Origin: a virus
IMG/VR virus record: IMGVR_UViG_3300029319_000195
Location: 1 to 35,444 of that record
Length of the DNA: 35,444 bases
Direction: 5' to 3' (one strand)
Part shown: positions 12,765-22,600 of the stretch, piece by piece
Layout: each line of letters opens with the position of its first letter
Position numbering within the stretch: position 1 is the first letter of the stretch
Notes under the pieces: model-generated
What the model saw: the letters and a program-made list of their open reading frames with translations, nothing else
The model's database searches: none
Told to the model about the DNA's origin: nothing
Position numbers and translations under genes: made by a program

Positions 12765-14296
12765 AGATAGTGGATAATCGGGCGTTGTTATTGAAGTTAA
12801 GGAATCCGCAAAGAGTGACGACTGTGATACCTAAAAGTAAACAATTACCTGATAACAGGGTACTCGTTAATTGGGGTGTGGAAGAGAGCCACGTACTGAA
12901 GAACTTAAATATTAACGTACCATCACCCATTGAAGGTCTTTACGATTGGCCCGGTAAGTACAAACCTTTCTCTCATCAGCGCACTACCTCTTCCTTTTTT
13001 ACCCTCAACAGAAGGTCATTTTGTTTTAACGAACAGGGTACAGGTAAGACCGCTAGTGCGATATGGGCCTCTGATTTCCTTATGAAACAGGGACGCATCA
13101 ATAGAGTATTGATTATTTGCCCTCTGTCTATCATGGACAGCGCGTGGCGTACTGACTTGTTTGATTTTGCACCGCATCGGTCAGTGGATATTGCTTACGG
13201 TTCAGCTAAGAAACGTAAAGAGATAATCAAGAACGGTGCCGAATATGTCATTATAAACTATGACGGCATAGAGATTGTCTTCAACGAGATAGCTAATGGC
13301 GGCTTTGATCTAATCATTGCCGACGAAGCGACACACTATAAGAACGCGCAGACCAAACGGTGGAAGGCGTTGAATAGATTGATTACGCCCTCGACTTGGT
13401 TGTGGATGATGACAGGCACCCCTGCGGCACAGTCTCCTTTAGATGCATTTGGTCTAGCCAAATTGGTCAATCCAAATTCAGTGCCTAGATTCTTTAGTTC
13501 GTTTCGAGATCAGGTAATGTACAAGATCACCAACTTTAAGTGGGTGCCTAAAGAAGACGCGACAGATAGAGTCTTTAACGCATTGCAACCGGCTATACGG
13601 TTTACCAAGGATCAGTGCATGGATCTCCCTGCCATGACCTACGTGAAACGAAAAGTAGAGTTAACTCGTCAGCAGAAGGCGTACTACGACGAGCTTAAAA
13701 GTAAGATGGTTATAGACATGGGGGGAGAACGAGTTACGTCTATTAACGCAGCAGTAAACATGAACAAGCTCCTCCAGATATCAGCAGGGGCAATATACAC
13801 GGATGAAGGAGAGGCACTGGAGTTTGATATTAAGCACAGATACAAAGTGCTGCGTGAAGTGATCGATGAGTCTAGCAAGAAAGTCTTAGTCTTTGTACCG
13901 TTTAAACATGTGATCGACGTGCTTACCGCCAAGCTGTGCAAAGATGGGATCACTACAGAAATCATACGTGGTGACGTGTCTGCTCCTAACAGGACGGAGA
14001 TATTTAAACGCTTCCAAAAAACATCTGATCCAAAAGTGTTAGTCATACAGCCACAGGCAGCAGCCCACGGAGTGACATTGACTGCGGCTAACACGGTGGT
14101 GTGGTGGGGGCCAACTAGCTCTTTAGAAACTTACGCCCAAGCTAATGCTAGGGTGCATCGAGCGGGACAAGACCACAAATGTACAGTGGTACAGTTGGAA
14201 GGGTCATATATAGAAAAGCGTGTTTACTCATTACTTGATAACAGAATTGACGTACACACAAAAATGATAGACTTATATAAAGAAATTCTTGACTAG
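12761..14296 (+). CDS. SNF2/DEAD-type helicase
   Basis: 511 residues from TTG 12761 (TTGA overlap with the previous stop, AAGGA at 12746-12750). It is a superfamily 2 helicase/translocase: motif I GTGKT with K96, motif II DEAT (188-191), motif III MMTGTP, a second RecA-like domain with VLVFVPFKHV, motif V-like QPQAAAHGVTLTAAN, and motif VI ARVHRAGQ near residue 463. Phage SNF2-like helicases are found beside Pol A genes and probably assist replication or recombination by branch migration or protein displacement. All motifs look intact. Confidence 0.92.
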   Translation: MKIVDNRALLLKLRNPQRVTTVIPKSKQLPDNRVLVNWGVEESHVLKNLNINVPSPIEGLYDWPGKYKPFSHQRTTSSFFTLNRRSFCFNEQGTGKTASAIWASDFLMKQGRINRVLIICPLSIMDSAWRTDLFDFAPHRSVDIAYGSAKKRKEIIKNGAEYVIINYDGIEIVFNEIANGGFDLIIADEATHYKNAQTKRWKALNRLITPSTWLWMMTGTPAAQSPLDAFGLAKLVNPNSVPRFFSSFRDQVMYKITNFKWVPKEDATDRVFNALQPAIRFTKDQCMDLPAMTYVKRKVELTRQQKAYYDELKSKMVIDMGGERVTSINAAVNMNKLLQISAGAIYTDEGEALEFDIKHRYKVLREVIDESSKKVLVFVPFKHVIDVLTAKLCKDGITTEIIRGDVSAPNRTEIFKRFQKTSDPKVLVIQPQAAAHGVTLTAANTVVWWGPTSSLETYAQANARVHRAGQDHKCTVVQLEGSYIEKRVYSLLDNRIDVHTKMIDLYKEILD

Positions 14297-14324
14297 TACA
14301 TAATCGCTCACTAAACTACACCGC

Positions 14325-14714
14325 ATGTTACAAGTTAAAGACTTAGTTAAGCGATACATAGATATTCGCGATAGTAGGGCCGAGCTTAAAGAAAAATACG
14401 ATACAGCAGACGAGAAGCTGTCAGCCAAGCTGGACGAAGTAAAACGCCAGTTGCTTAATTTCTGCAATGAGAATGACTTGGATGGACTGAAGACCCCAGA
14501 AGGATCTTTATCGATATCAAACAAGACTAATTACTGGACAAACGATTGGGACTCATTAAGGGAATTTGTTTTAGAGCATGGTGTCACAGAGTTTTTTGAG
14601 AAGCGGTTGCATCAGAGCAACATAGCAGAGTTCTTGGAGGAAAACCCTGAGTTAATACCGAAGGGATTGAATGTAAGGAAGGAACGCGCAATTACCGTAA
14701 GGAAAGTAAAATGA
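14325..14714 (+). CDS. Conserved phage protein with N-terminal coiled coil
   Basis: 129 residues from ATG 14325. Upstream bases lack a clear Shine-Dalgarno sequence. The N-terminal half is a long charged helix (DIRDSRAELKEKYDTADEKL). The second half has a small domain (GLKTPEGSLSISNKT, WDSLREFVLEHGVTEFFEKR) ending in a basic strand (RKERAITVRKVK). This layout is common to a hypothetical phage protein family encoded near replication genes in many podoviruses and siphoviruses. Some relatives are described as nuclease-inhibitor-like, but I would not assign that here. Confidence 0.7.
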   Translation: MLQVKDLVKRYIDIRDSRAELKEKYDTADEKLSAKLDEVKRQLLNFCNENDLDGLKTPEGSLSISNKTNYWTNDWDSLREFVLEHGVTEFFEKRLHQSNIAEFLEENPELIPKGLNVRKERAITVRKVK

Positions 14715-14971
14715 ATGAGGAACCTTTTGTTCCGATAGAAACATTGGCAAAACACTTTGCTGTCTCAGTGCCTACGATAAGATCATGGTATCGTACAAAC
14801 AAGATACCCTCTGGTTCTTACGTAAAGGTAGGTAACACTTACAGGTTCAAGATATCTACTGTTGAGGATGCACTTAAAAACACAGCAGAAGAACCTGTTG
14901 ATTTAGAGGCGGAACAACATGAGCACGATCTCTTGTTCTCCGGCGACAATGACGTAGATAACGACGTGTAG
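14711..14971 (+). CDS. MerR/excisionase-like HTH protein
   Basis: 86 residues from ATG 14711 (ATGA overlap with the previous stop). Residues about 7-45 form a winged-helix HTH of the MerR/excisionase (HTH_17) type: PIETLAKHFAVSVPTIRSWY followed by a short wing, KVGNTYRFKIS. The C-terminus is acidic (EAEQHEHDLL, DNDVDNDV). It is probably a sequence-specific DNA-binding protein. No integrase lies in the window, so an excisionase role has no support. A regulator of phage operons, possibly using one of the repeat families here, is an open option. Confidence 0.75.
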   Translation: MNEEPFVPIETLAKHFAVSVPTIRSWYRTNKIPSGSYVKVGNTYRFKISTVEDALKNTAEEPVDLEAEQHEHDLLFSGDNDVDNDV

Positions 14972-14973
14972 AT

Positions 14974-16512
14974 ATGTTATCACGCGATATGTCAAATGAA
15001 GAATACCATGCTCACCCTGCAATAGGCAGTTCAGCAGTTAAGGAAGTCCACATGAGGTCTTTGTTGCATTGGCACCAAGGGCAGCATAAAGAGACACCTG
15101 CTTTAAATGTAGGGACAGCAGTTCATGCAATGATTCTGGAACCAGATAAGAAGTTAGTAATATGTGGGCCAGAGTCAAGGCGTGGTAAGGCTTGGACTGA
15201 AGCAAAGGAACAAGCCGATAGGAATGGGATGACATTGCTCACCCAATCAGATTATGAAATGTGCGAAGCTATAGCCGCAAGTGTTATGGGCAATTCTGAC
15301 GCGGCTCTTTTGATTAACGACAGAAGAGCGGTTAAGGAATCAAGTATATTTAACATAGACCCTGAGACGGGACTAGAACTTAAAGTACGTCCTGACTTGT
15401 TCATAGCAAATAAAGGAGTAGTGCTTGATTTGAAGACAACAAGGGATGCATCCCCTAGTGATCGGGGGTTTGCAAAACAGGTCTTCCAGTTGGGTTACCA
15501 CATCCAAGGCGCATTTTATAATTATGTGTTAGGATTAGAAGGTATAAAGGTTAATCAATTCACTTTTTTAGCGGTTGAGAAAGAACCTCCCTTCGCAGTC
15601 CAAATACATACTCTGGCTCCTGAAGTACTTGAGTTTGGCTTATGTCAGATGAAGAAGACTTTGCGCCAGATAAAACGAGCGAAGGAAGAAAAACACTACA
15701 GTACGGGGTGGCCTTCAGTAAACATAATCACTCTACCGGAGTGGTTGAAATCAGAAAATACTAATAGGGATATAGACGATATGGCAGACGCATATTTTAT
15801 TAAAGACGTGGAAGCGTTGTTTCCAAAAATTAACCAGACCTACCGATTCGACAGCAATGCGAATGAAGGTAAGGGTAAGAGTGTGCCTTGTGCGCCATTG
15901 GAGGCAGGGTCTAGCTACGAGCTATCATTTAAGATAACTAAAGAAAAAGCCCAAGCACTGTATAAGGATATGGTATTGGCTTTTCGGGCAGAAGGTGAAG
16001 GCAAGGGGTGGCCCGATAAGTTTCCAAACCCTTTCAAGAAAGACATAGTTGATGGTGAGCACACTGGACTATATATAGGTAAGGCGGGTATTGCCGGTGC
16101 TTACAAAGGTGAACCTACTCGTAAACCATCTCAAGTTGACGCAAAGGGTACTAAGTTAGCAGATGATTTCTTGCTGACTTCAGGAAGCACTGTGAACATC
16201 GCGGTTAATTTATCTCCTTGGGAAATGCAGGGTAACCACGGCGTTAAGCTACGTCTCAAAGGGGTACAAGTGACTAAGTATCTTCCGATAGAAGAGGATA
16301 ACTTGTTCGGTGAAGTGGATGGGTTTACCGTGGAGAAGGATGACAATCCTTTTGCTGAAGAACCAGAAGCTGTTGCCGAGACCGTAGACGAGTTTGATAT
16401 TGAGGAAGAGGAAGTTAAAGAGCCTAAGAAAGTGGTCAAGAAGACTGTAAAAAAGGCTGCGCCCAAGAAGGACGATGACTTATCAGATATCATCGATGAA
16501 TGGGACGATTAA
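14974..16512 (+). CDS. Fusion of RecE-like exonuclease and ssDNA-binding protein
   Basis: A single 512-residue frame from ATG 14974. Residues 1 to about 260 match RecE-like PD-(D/E)XK exonucleases (DUF3799): MSNEEYHAHPAIGSSAVK, GTAVHAMILEPD, D141 in VRPDLF and D152-x-K154 in LDLKTT. Residues about 275-440 resemble phage OB-fold ssDNA-binding proteins (DUF2815/gp2.5-like), with FPKINQTYRFD, WPDKFPNPF and SPWEMQGNHGVKLRLKGVQV. The tail (about 445-512) is acidic and Lys-rich and ends DDLSDIIDEWDD, like SSB tails that recruit partners. Many phages carry these as two separate adjacent genes; here they are one protein. Expected role: resect DNA 5' ends and coat the exposed strand for annealing. Confidence 0.85.
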   Translation: MLSRDMSNEEYHAHPAIGSSAVKEVHMRSLLHWHQGQHKETPALNVGTAVHAMILEPDKKLVICGPESRRGKAWTEAKEQADRNGMTLLTQSDYEMCEAIAASVMGNSDAALLINDRRAVKESSIFNIDPETGLELKVRPDLFIANKGVVLDLKTTRDASPSDRGFAKQVFQLGYHIQGAFYNYVLGLEGIKVNQFTFLAVEKEPPFAVQIHTLAPEVLEFGLCQMKKTLRQIKRAKEEKHYSTGWPSVNIITLPEWLKSENTNRDIDDMADAYFIKDVEALFPKINQTYRFDSNANEGKGKSVPCAPLEAGSSYELSFKITKEKAQALYKDMVLAFRAEGEGKGWPDKFPNPFKKDIVDGEHTGLYIGKAGIAGAYKGEPTRKPSQVDAKGTKLADDFLLTSGSTVNIAVNLSPWEMQGNHGVKLRLKGVQVTKYLPIEEDNLFGEVDGFTVEKDDNPFAEEPEAVAETVDEFDIEEEEVKEPKKVVKKTVKKAAPKKDDDLSDIIDEWDD

Positions 16513-16534
16513 CAACAACCTCTTGATGTATGTG

Positions 16535-16554
16535 GGGGTAGTTAATGCTACCCT
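16535..16554 (+). promoter_or_regulatory. Hairpin between exonuclease and primase genes
   Basis: GGGGTAG (16535-16541) pairs with CTACCCT (16548-16554), seven bp including one G-T, around TTAATG, in the 74-base gap. A T-rich run (16571-16576) follows but not directly after the stem. It may be a weak terminator or RNA processing site that tunes downstream expression. Confidence 0.4.
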
Positions 16555-16586
16555 AACATATACCTCTGCGTTTTTTAGGGATGACT

Positions 16587-19376
16587 ATGGAAACAAATAC
16601 GTTTCTAAAAGGGGTATTATCGGATGAAGGTTATTATTGTGTTTTTGCGTTCCGTACTAACGATGATCGCAGGGTACAAAAATTCTATGACTCCATAGAT
16701 GCTCTAATACAAGCGGCTGAAGATTTTGACAGCCAAGGATACGATACATATTTTGCATTAAGCACGTTTAACGAGCACAACTCGCGTAAGGTCATTAATG
16801 TAAAGTACCTTAAATCATTTTTCCTCGATCTTGATTGTGGCCCAAGTAAGGATTTTACTAACCAAAGGGAAGCAATAGACGAGCTACGTAGCTTCTGTGG
16901 TAGGTTATCACTACCCAAGCCACTGATGGTTAGTTCTGGCCGTGGCATCCATGCATACTGGCCGTTGACTGAACACGTTTGTCTTGATGATTGGCTACCA
17001 GTTGCCGAGGCATTAAAGAAGCAGTGTGCCAAACATGGGTTAGCGGCTGATCCTGCGGTAACAGCAGATGCAGCGCGTATACTGCGAGTACCATCTACTC
17101 ACAACTACAAAGATGATCCTCCTTCTGAGGTGGTGTGTCTTGAGAAGGGTAAACTAACTCCAGTTAACTTTGATGTGTTCTCTGAAAAATTAGGGGGCGG
17201 CATCATTATACCCCCTACGAAGATAGAACCTGACACGACTGACTACGGTAAAGAAAGCGTCTTCAAAGACATACTGTTAAAAACTCGTAGTGGAAAAGGA
17301 TGTAAACAACTTCATCATATAGTAACAAATCAACACGAAGTTACAGAACCTTTGTGGCGAGCCGGTCTATCTATTGCGAAGTTTTGCATTGATGGAGAGA
17401 AGGCGGCTCACATTATTTCGCGTGACCACACTGAGTACTCAGAAGAAGAGACCAGTACTAAGTTTGATTTAATAAAAGGGCCATACCTTTGTACGTCTTT
17501 TGACGAACACAACGCAGGGGTATGCACAGAGTGTCCTCACTGGGGAAAGATTAAATCGCCTATCGTGCTGGGACAACGCACCAGAGAAGCAACGGGAGAG
17601 GACAACGTGGTACAAGCTCCCGCCATTGATTTACCTGATAACCCTACGAATACATATGTCATACCGACTTACCCGAACCCTTATTTTAGGGGGGCGCATG
17701 GTGGGGTGTATGCACGTAGCCGTACTGCGGAGGGGGATCTGGATGAGAAACTTATATACCACAACGACATTTATGTGGTACGTAGGTTACGAGATGTAGA
17801 AGTTGGTGAAGCCATTGTTATGCGTCTTCATTTACCAAAGGATGGTGTGCGAGAATTTACTGTGCCTCTTACAGCCGTGACTTCACGCGAAGAGTTTAGA
17901 AAACAAATGTCTATGCAAGGCGTAGCAGTAACTAGGATGGATGATTTGATGCAATACACAACGACATGGGTAAATGAAATGCAAGCTAACAGCATAGCAG
18001 ATGAAGCGCACCGACAATTCGGGTGGACTAGTGAGGAATGTAAGGCTTTTGTATTGGGCAACCAAGAGATACATGCAGATCGCACAGAGCTTAACCCTCC
18101 TTCTACCCCTACCGCAGGGCTTTTTCCTTCTTTTGAACCCAAAGGTTCTCTTGAGGAATGGAAGAAGACAGTTAATTTCTACAACAAAGAAGGGTTTGAA
18201 CTGCATCAATACGTGTTAGGCACAGGCTTTGGCTCTGTCCTGATGCAGCTTTCCCCTATAAATTGTGCGGGGTTGCATCTTCATGGTGGTACTGGAGTGG
18301 GTAAGACTACCGCTATGTATGCAGGGGCTTCCATATGGGGTAACCCTGATGATCTGGTGCTGCACGAAAGAGACACCCACAACACCCGTATGAACAGAGG
18401 TGAGGTATACCATAACTTACCACTGTATATGGATGAACTTACTAACGCGAACGGGAAAGAACTTAGCAATCTGGCGTACCAGTTAACTGGCGGTAGGCAG
18501 AGGGGGAGAATGGCTAGTGGTAGTAATACTGAACGTCACAGAGGTGAATCATGGAGGCTACTAGCGGTTACTACAGGCAACGCTAGTTTTATTGAACAGG
18601 TAAGTACGTTGAAGGCGATGCCCAAGGCAGAAGCACAGAGGATCATGGAGTGCCGTGTAAAACGTATACAGTTCGATACAAAGGAAGAAACCGATAAGTT
18701 CAGCAATGCATTGATGAGTAACTATGGTCATGCAGGGGTTCCGTTTGTTAAGTACGTTATGAAGAATCTTGATGGCGTTAGAGCTTTATTGACCAAGATA
18801 CAGAGCAGAGTAGACGGTGCAGCTAAACTGACTGCGGAGAACCGTTTCTGGTCAGTAGGGGTTGCCACTACTATTACAGGTCTAATGATAGCTAAACGCA
18901 TAGGTCTCATTGAGTATGATGTTAACTCTGTATTTCGTTGGGCGGTTGGGCAGTTAAACGAAAACAAACGTGGTGTAGACGATATGGGGGCTTCAGTAGA
19001 AGAGATACTGAACAACTACATCAACGAGCATTGGGGTAACGTGTTATGGATAAAGAGCACTGATGACTTGAGGAGGCAGGGAGATAAGGAATCAATAATA
19101 ATCCCTGAGTTGTTACCTAGAGGCAAGTTGGTAGCGCGTTACGAGACAGATCTAAAGAGGGCTTTTCTTGTACCTAAACCACTTAAAGTATGGTGTGGGG
19201 ATCAGCAGATAAACTACAGTGAGTTTGTAAACCAACTTAAAAGTAAGTTAGGTGCGAAGAAAGCTAAGATGCGTCTAAGTAAAGGGACACACATGAACCT
19301 CCCTCCTACTGACGTAATAATTGTAGATTGTTCAGTGGATAATGAAAATGCAGCAGGGAGTGTTGAGGACGTTTGA
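16587..19376 (+). CDS. Primase-polymerase/DUF927 helicase fusion
   Basis: 929 residues from ATG 16587, 6 bases after AGGG; ATG 16581 touches that site and is less likely. The N-terminal third is an archaeo-eukaryotic-type primase (RepB/D5 group): FFLDLDCG with metal-binding D81 and D83, SSGRGIHAYWPL with the conserved His, and ADAARILRVPSTHNYK. A linker contains a Cys/His group, CTSFDEHNAGVCTECPH, which may bind zinc. The C-terminal half is a DUF927-type AAA+ helicase: Walker A GGTGVGKTT near residue 573 and Walker B LPLYMDE. It would prime and unwind the phage origin. Many phages have primase and helicase as one protein of this sort. Motifs look intact. Confidence 0.92.
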   Translation: METNTFLKGVLSDEGYYCVFAFRTNDDRRVQKFYDSIDALIQAAEDFDSQGYDTYFALSTFNEHNSRKVINVKYLKSFFLDLDCGPSKDFTNQREAIDELRSFCGRLSLPKPLMVSSGRGIHAYWPLTEHVCLDDWLPVAEALKKQCAKHGLAADPAVTADAARILRVPSTHNYKDDPPSEVVCLEKGKLTPVNFDVFSEKLGGGIIIPPTKIEPDTTDYGKESVFKDILLKTRSGKGCKQLHHIVTNQHEVTEPLWRAGLSIAKFCIDGEKAAHIISRDHTEYSEEETSTKFDLIKGPYLCTSFDEHNAGVCTECPHWGKIKSPIVLGQRTREATGEDNVVQAPAIDLPDNPTNTYVIPTYPNPYFRGAHGGVYARSRTAEGDLDEKLIYHNDIYVVRRLRDVEVGEAIVMRLHLPKDGVREFTVPLTAVTSREEFRKQMSMQGVAVTRMDDLMQYTTTWVNEMQANSIADEAHRQFGWTSEECKAFVLGNQEIHADRTELNPPSTPTAGLFPSFEPKGSLEEWKKTVNFYNKEGFELHQYVLGTGFGSVLMQLSPINCAGLHLHGGTGVGKTTAMYAGASIWGNPDDLVLHERDTHNTRMNRGEVYHNLPLYMDELTNANGKELSNLAYQLTGGRQRGRMASGSNTERHRGESWRLLAVTTGNASFIEQVSTLKAMPKAEAQRIMECRVKRIQFDTKEETDKFSNALMSNYGHAGVPFVKYVMKNLDGVRALLTKIQSRVDGAAKLTAENRFWSVGVATTITGLMIAKRIGLIEYDVNSVFRWAVGQLNENKRGVDDMGASVEEILNNYINEHWGNVLWIKSTDDLRRQGDKESIIIPELLPRGKLVARYETDLKRAFLVPKPLKVWCGDQQINYSEFVNQLKSKLGAKKAKMRLSKGTHMNLPPTDVIIVDCSVDNENAAGSVEDV

Positions 19377-19575
19377 CCTCAATCCTGATGGGGTACGTAT
19401 AAAAATATGTTGGGATAAGATGGTGATTAACTCATCTATTTTTATCCCATGTATTAATACACAGGAGGCAACACGTCAGGTTAAGAAAATAGTCCTGAGT
19501 AAAAACTGGGAAGTAGAAATAAAAGTTCGTATAGAAGGCGAAAAATTAGGTTTACGGGTGTGGCGTATTATGTGA
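19342..19575 (+). CDS. Small conserved phage protein
   Basis: Up to 77 residues from ATG 19342, overlapping the primase-helicase end by 35 bases; ATG 19348 or TTG 19363 are possible, so the start is unsettled. The conserved-looking core is FDLNPDGVRIKICWDKMVINSS followed by IFIPCINTQEATRQVKK and a C-terminal LGLRVWRIM. From memory this resembles 65-75-residue hypothetical proteins at the end of phage replication operons, which start near the FDLNPDGV segment. It looks like a compact beta-rich fold. Function unknown. Confidence 0.7.
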   Translation: MKMQQGVLRTFDLNPDGVRIKICWDKMVINSSIFIPCINTQEATRQVKKIVLSKNWEVEIKVRIEGEKLGLRVWRIM

Positions 19576-19604
19576 TAAGATAGTACAGACAGTCTGCTCA
19601 AGCA

Positions 19605-19615
19605 GAATCCCTAAC
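19605..19615. promoter_or_regulatory. Half-site of the 17-bp palindrome
   Basis: GAATCCCTAAC matches 11 of the 17 palindrome bases, while the left arm is lost. It lies in the gap between the converging operons, 20 bases before the terminator hairpin, and overlaps a small hairpin (TCTGCT/AGCAGA, 19593-19606). It may be a decayed or weak site. Confidence 0.4.
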
Positions 19616-19634
19616 TGTCAACCACACCCCTTTG

Positions 19635-19671
19635 CCCCCTGTTGTGCCCAGAGCAGCAGGGGGTATCTTTT
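19635..19671 (+). terminator. Terminator at the convergent junction
   Basis: CCCCCTG (19635-19641) and CAGGGGG (19657-19663) form a 7-bp GC stem, with further TGC/GCA pairing inside, followed by TATCTTTT on the + strand. It ends the replication operon exactly at the stop codon of the opposing 2578-aa gene (19670-19672). On the - strand the same hairpin lacks a T-run, so leftward transcripts would be stopped less efficiently. Confidence 0.75.
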
Positions 19672-22600
19672 AATCGTAAACGTATGTGGGTTTAATCTCT
19701 GCCAACGGCCCTTGCATGTTCTTACTAATAGTTACACCACCATGCATATCTGCCGTCGTCCGTATGTGACCTGCAATAGACCGTTTTATAGTGTCCCCAA
19801 GTATAGCGTTACTCGGATGCCTCTTATTAAACTTTTGAATTTCTTTTAGTACTTCGTTAGCTCCGTCCCAATCCCCTAACCTATACATCACATATAGTTT
19901 TTTCGTTAAGCTGGATTTTTTCCTGTTTACTTCAGTATCAATACGTTTTTTAATTTGGTTAAATTCTTGCGTTCGTGTGTACTCGGCGGGTGGAAAACCT
20001 AGCATCTGTGGTAACACATCACCAGCACCAAACTCTTCTAATATTGGATCTCCACGTCTGGTTAATATGCCATCATCACGTATGTAACGCACTCCACCTT
20101 TCCATGCATTTCTTATAGCAGAAGGCACCATATTCTCCATACCTCGCTCAAGTTCTCCATTCATAAAATCATTATGCGCCCGATCAAAGGATTTAATTAC
20201 ACCCCAAGCAGGGCCACCTAGATAGTGCGCTAGACTTTCTTCTGGAGATGCATCGTTATTATACCTATTAGCAGTCCAAAGCAGGTTAGTGAGGGCCACA
20301 CGTTGTGATACATCTATGTCTAACATAGAAGTGAGTCCTCCCTTGTACCACTCTTCACCTATATATTGTCGTACTATCGTATCAAAATCTTCTTCTTCCT
20401 CATCTAAGAACAACATGTCGGCAAGCATACTTACCGCGCCATAAAGAGGTACGCCACTCACTCCCGCAAAAAACAATGCCGTGCCATGCACACCGTATAG
20501 CTGTTTACGCGCAATCTTTCGTTCTTCTGGAGAAAAGTCAGCATCTAAAGCAATCTTCGCAGACTTCAACATAGAATAGTACATTTGTAACCCGAAGTTC
20601 TTGTACATCATGGCTACACGTAACCAACCATTTTGAGAAAGTCTTGGGCCTGTTTCTAATACAGCACCACCATTGGTTTCTTGGGTCGCGTATAATGCAT
20701 TAGTGGAAGCTAACTGTTGCTTCTCCGCTGTAGTCATTTTGCTTTCGGGGTTTTTACTATCTTTTGCTTTCTCGTTTATTTGTTGCATCTCTAATTTATA
20801 TGCAGCAATTAACGTAGTTTGGCGGTTTATTTGTTCTGCTTGGTGGAACATGTACGCAGATACTGCGCTTATTTTATCCGTAAGACTTCTTGTTCTTCCA
20901 GATACGTCAATGTTTAAACTATCGGCTATGAGGGAACGGTTTAATTGTCCTCTTTCAGTAGCCATCTTAACTAAAGGTAGTAAATTATCTACTTCCTTAC
21001 GTAATTCTTTTGATAACTCTAAATCTTCACGTACAACAAAGTCACCATCTTTCCATTCATAATAGTTATCAATCGCGGGCATTGATTTATCTCTTACTAT
21101 ACCTGTCTTCCTGTCTTTACCTTCCCCAAAAGCAACATCGAATGATCCTTTACTTGTAGTGCCACTGGATATCCCAAAACGCCCCGCTTCTTTTATTGCG
21201 GCTACGGTTTCCGTATATCCATACTTAGCACCAAACATAGGTAGAACGAACAAAGGTATCTGTGACAGGTTAACCAGTGCCGAAGATGCGTTAAATCCAA
21301 TAGTGTAAATAAATGCGGCTCGATTTAAATTCTGTGCAACAACATCTTTGGGTGGGTTACGAGCAAAATCGGCTCGTTTTTTAATTTCAGCTAAAATAAG
21401 CAATCCATTATCAGACCTTCCTTCTGGAGTTGTTTTGTTGTCTTCCTCTATCTTCTCCATTAAAGAGTTAATAGCTTCTGTGTTCTTCATACGCGCAATT
21501 TGTCTGGCTATGTCATAACCTTTCTTCTCCATTGCGTCCACAGCATCCTCTATGTAACCGGGAGTCCCTTTACGAGTTTTTAAAGACTTAGCAAATGAAG
21601 ACTCAGGGAGTGCGGTCAAAAACAAACGTGTTATTTCGTCTTTTATTTCGGTGGCTTTTTCCTGACTTAACCCTGCGGTGGCGTGGCTGTCAATTATCTT
21701 TAGTGTTTGACCTACAAAAGAACCAGAAGGAGCCATATCGTAAGAGAACTGTTCAGGATTTCGGAATGATTGGATAGTCTCTTCTGCCACTATCCCTTCT
21801 TCTTTAAGTAATTTAATCGCATGTCTACGGGTAGTAACAGACTCAAAAGTTTCTACAACGGTCTCACCACTTCCTTTTATTTGGTAGGACAACCAGTAAT
21901 CACCTGAACGCGTTAATGGGAAGAATGGATCAATATCACCTTGAGCGAATAACTGTTCAAACACTTCATTCTTTAATTTTGTTTTACCCTCTTCATCTAA
22001 AGGTAACACGTCAATCCTTCCTTTTATTACATCGTGCATCTCCTCCCATTTCTTTTTGTAAATATCTCGCATAAATTTGTAAGTATCTTGTCCAGCCGTG
22101 TCTAGCTTCCTATACTTACTGTTTAATTCATCCCATTTAGCTAGTTTTTCTGCGTCGTCTAAATCCGCTTGCGTTTTTATTTCGTCTAATTTTTCTTGGG
22201 GTATTTGTTTCCTAGCTTCTTTTAGACTAATTTCCTGTTTTGTCTTTTTAAATACACTGTTTTGAATACGCCTAGCTTCTTTATCAAGGGCTATCTCTTC
22301 TGCTCTTATATAAAAACTTTTTGGTTTAGATGGATCAACTTGTTCTATTGTGCTTGTATAGACAACATCATTAAAAAGTTTCTTTGTGGCTTCTGATTTA
22401 CCTTTAAACCAACTTTTTATCTGCGCTAAGTTGCTATCCATATTAGCATCTACTTTACTAAGATCCCCCCGCTGTTTTTCCATCGCAACGTGAAGGTCTT
22501 GCATACCTGTTATACCCATACCAGAAGCTACATCTGCTAATGCTTGAGAAGGTAACACCGACAAGAAAAAGGTTTTAGCATTATCTGCCATCTTCCCACT

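Noticed and set aside
14711-14971. Excisionase of a temperate phage
   Set aside because: The fold fits, but no integrase or attachment site is visible, so only a general DNA-binding role is supported.
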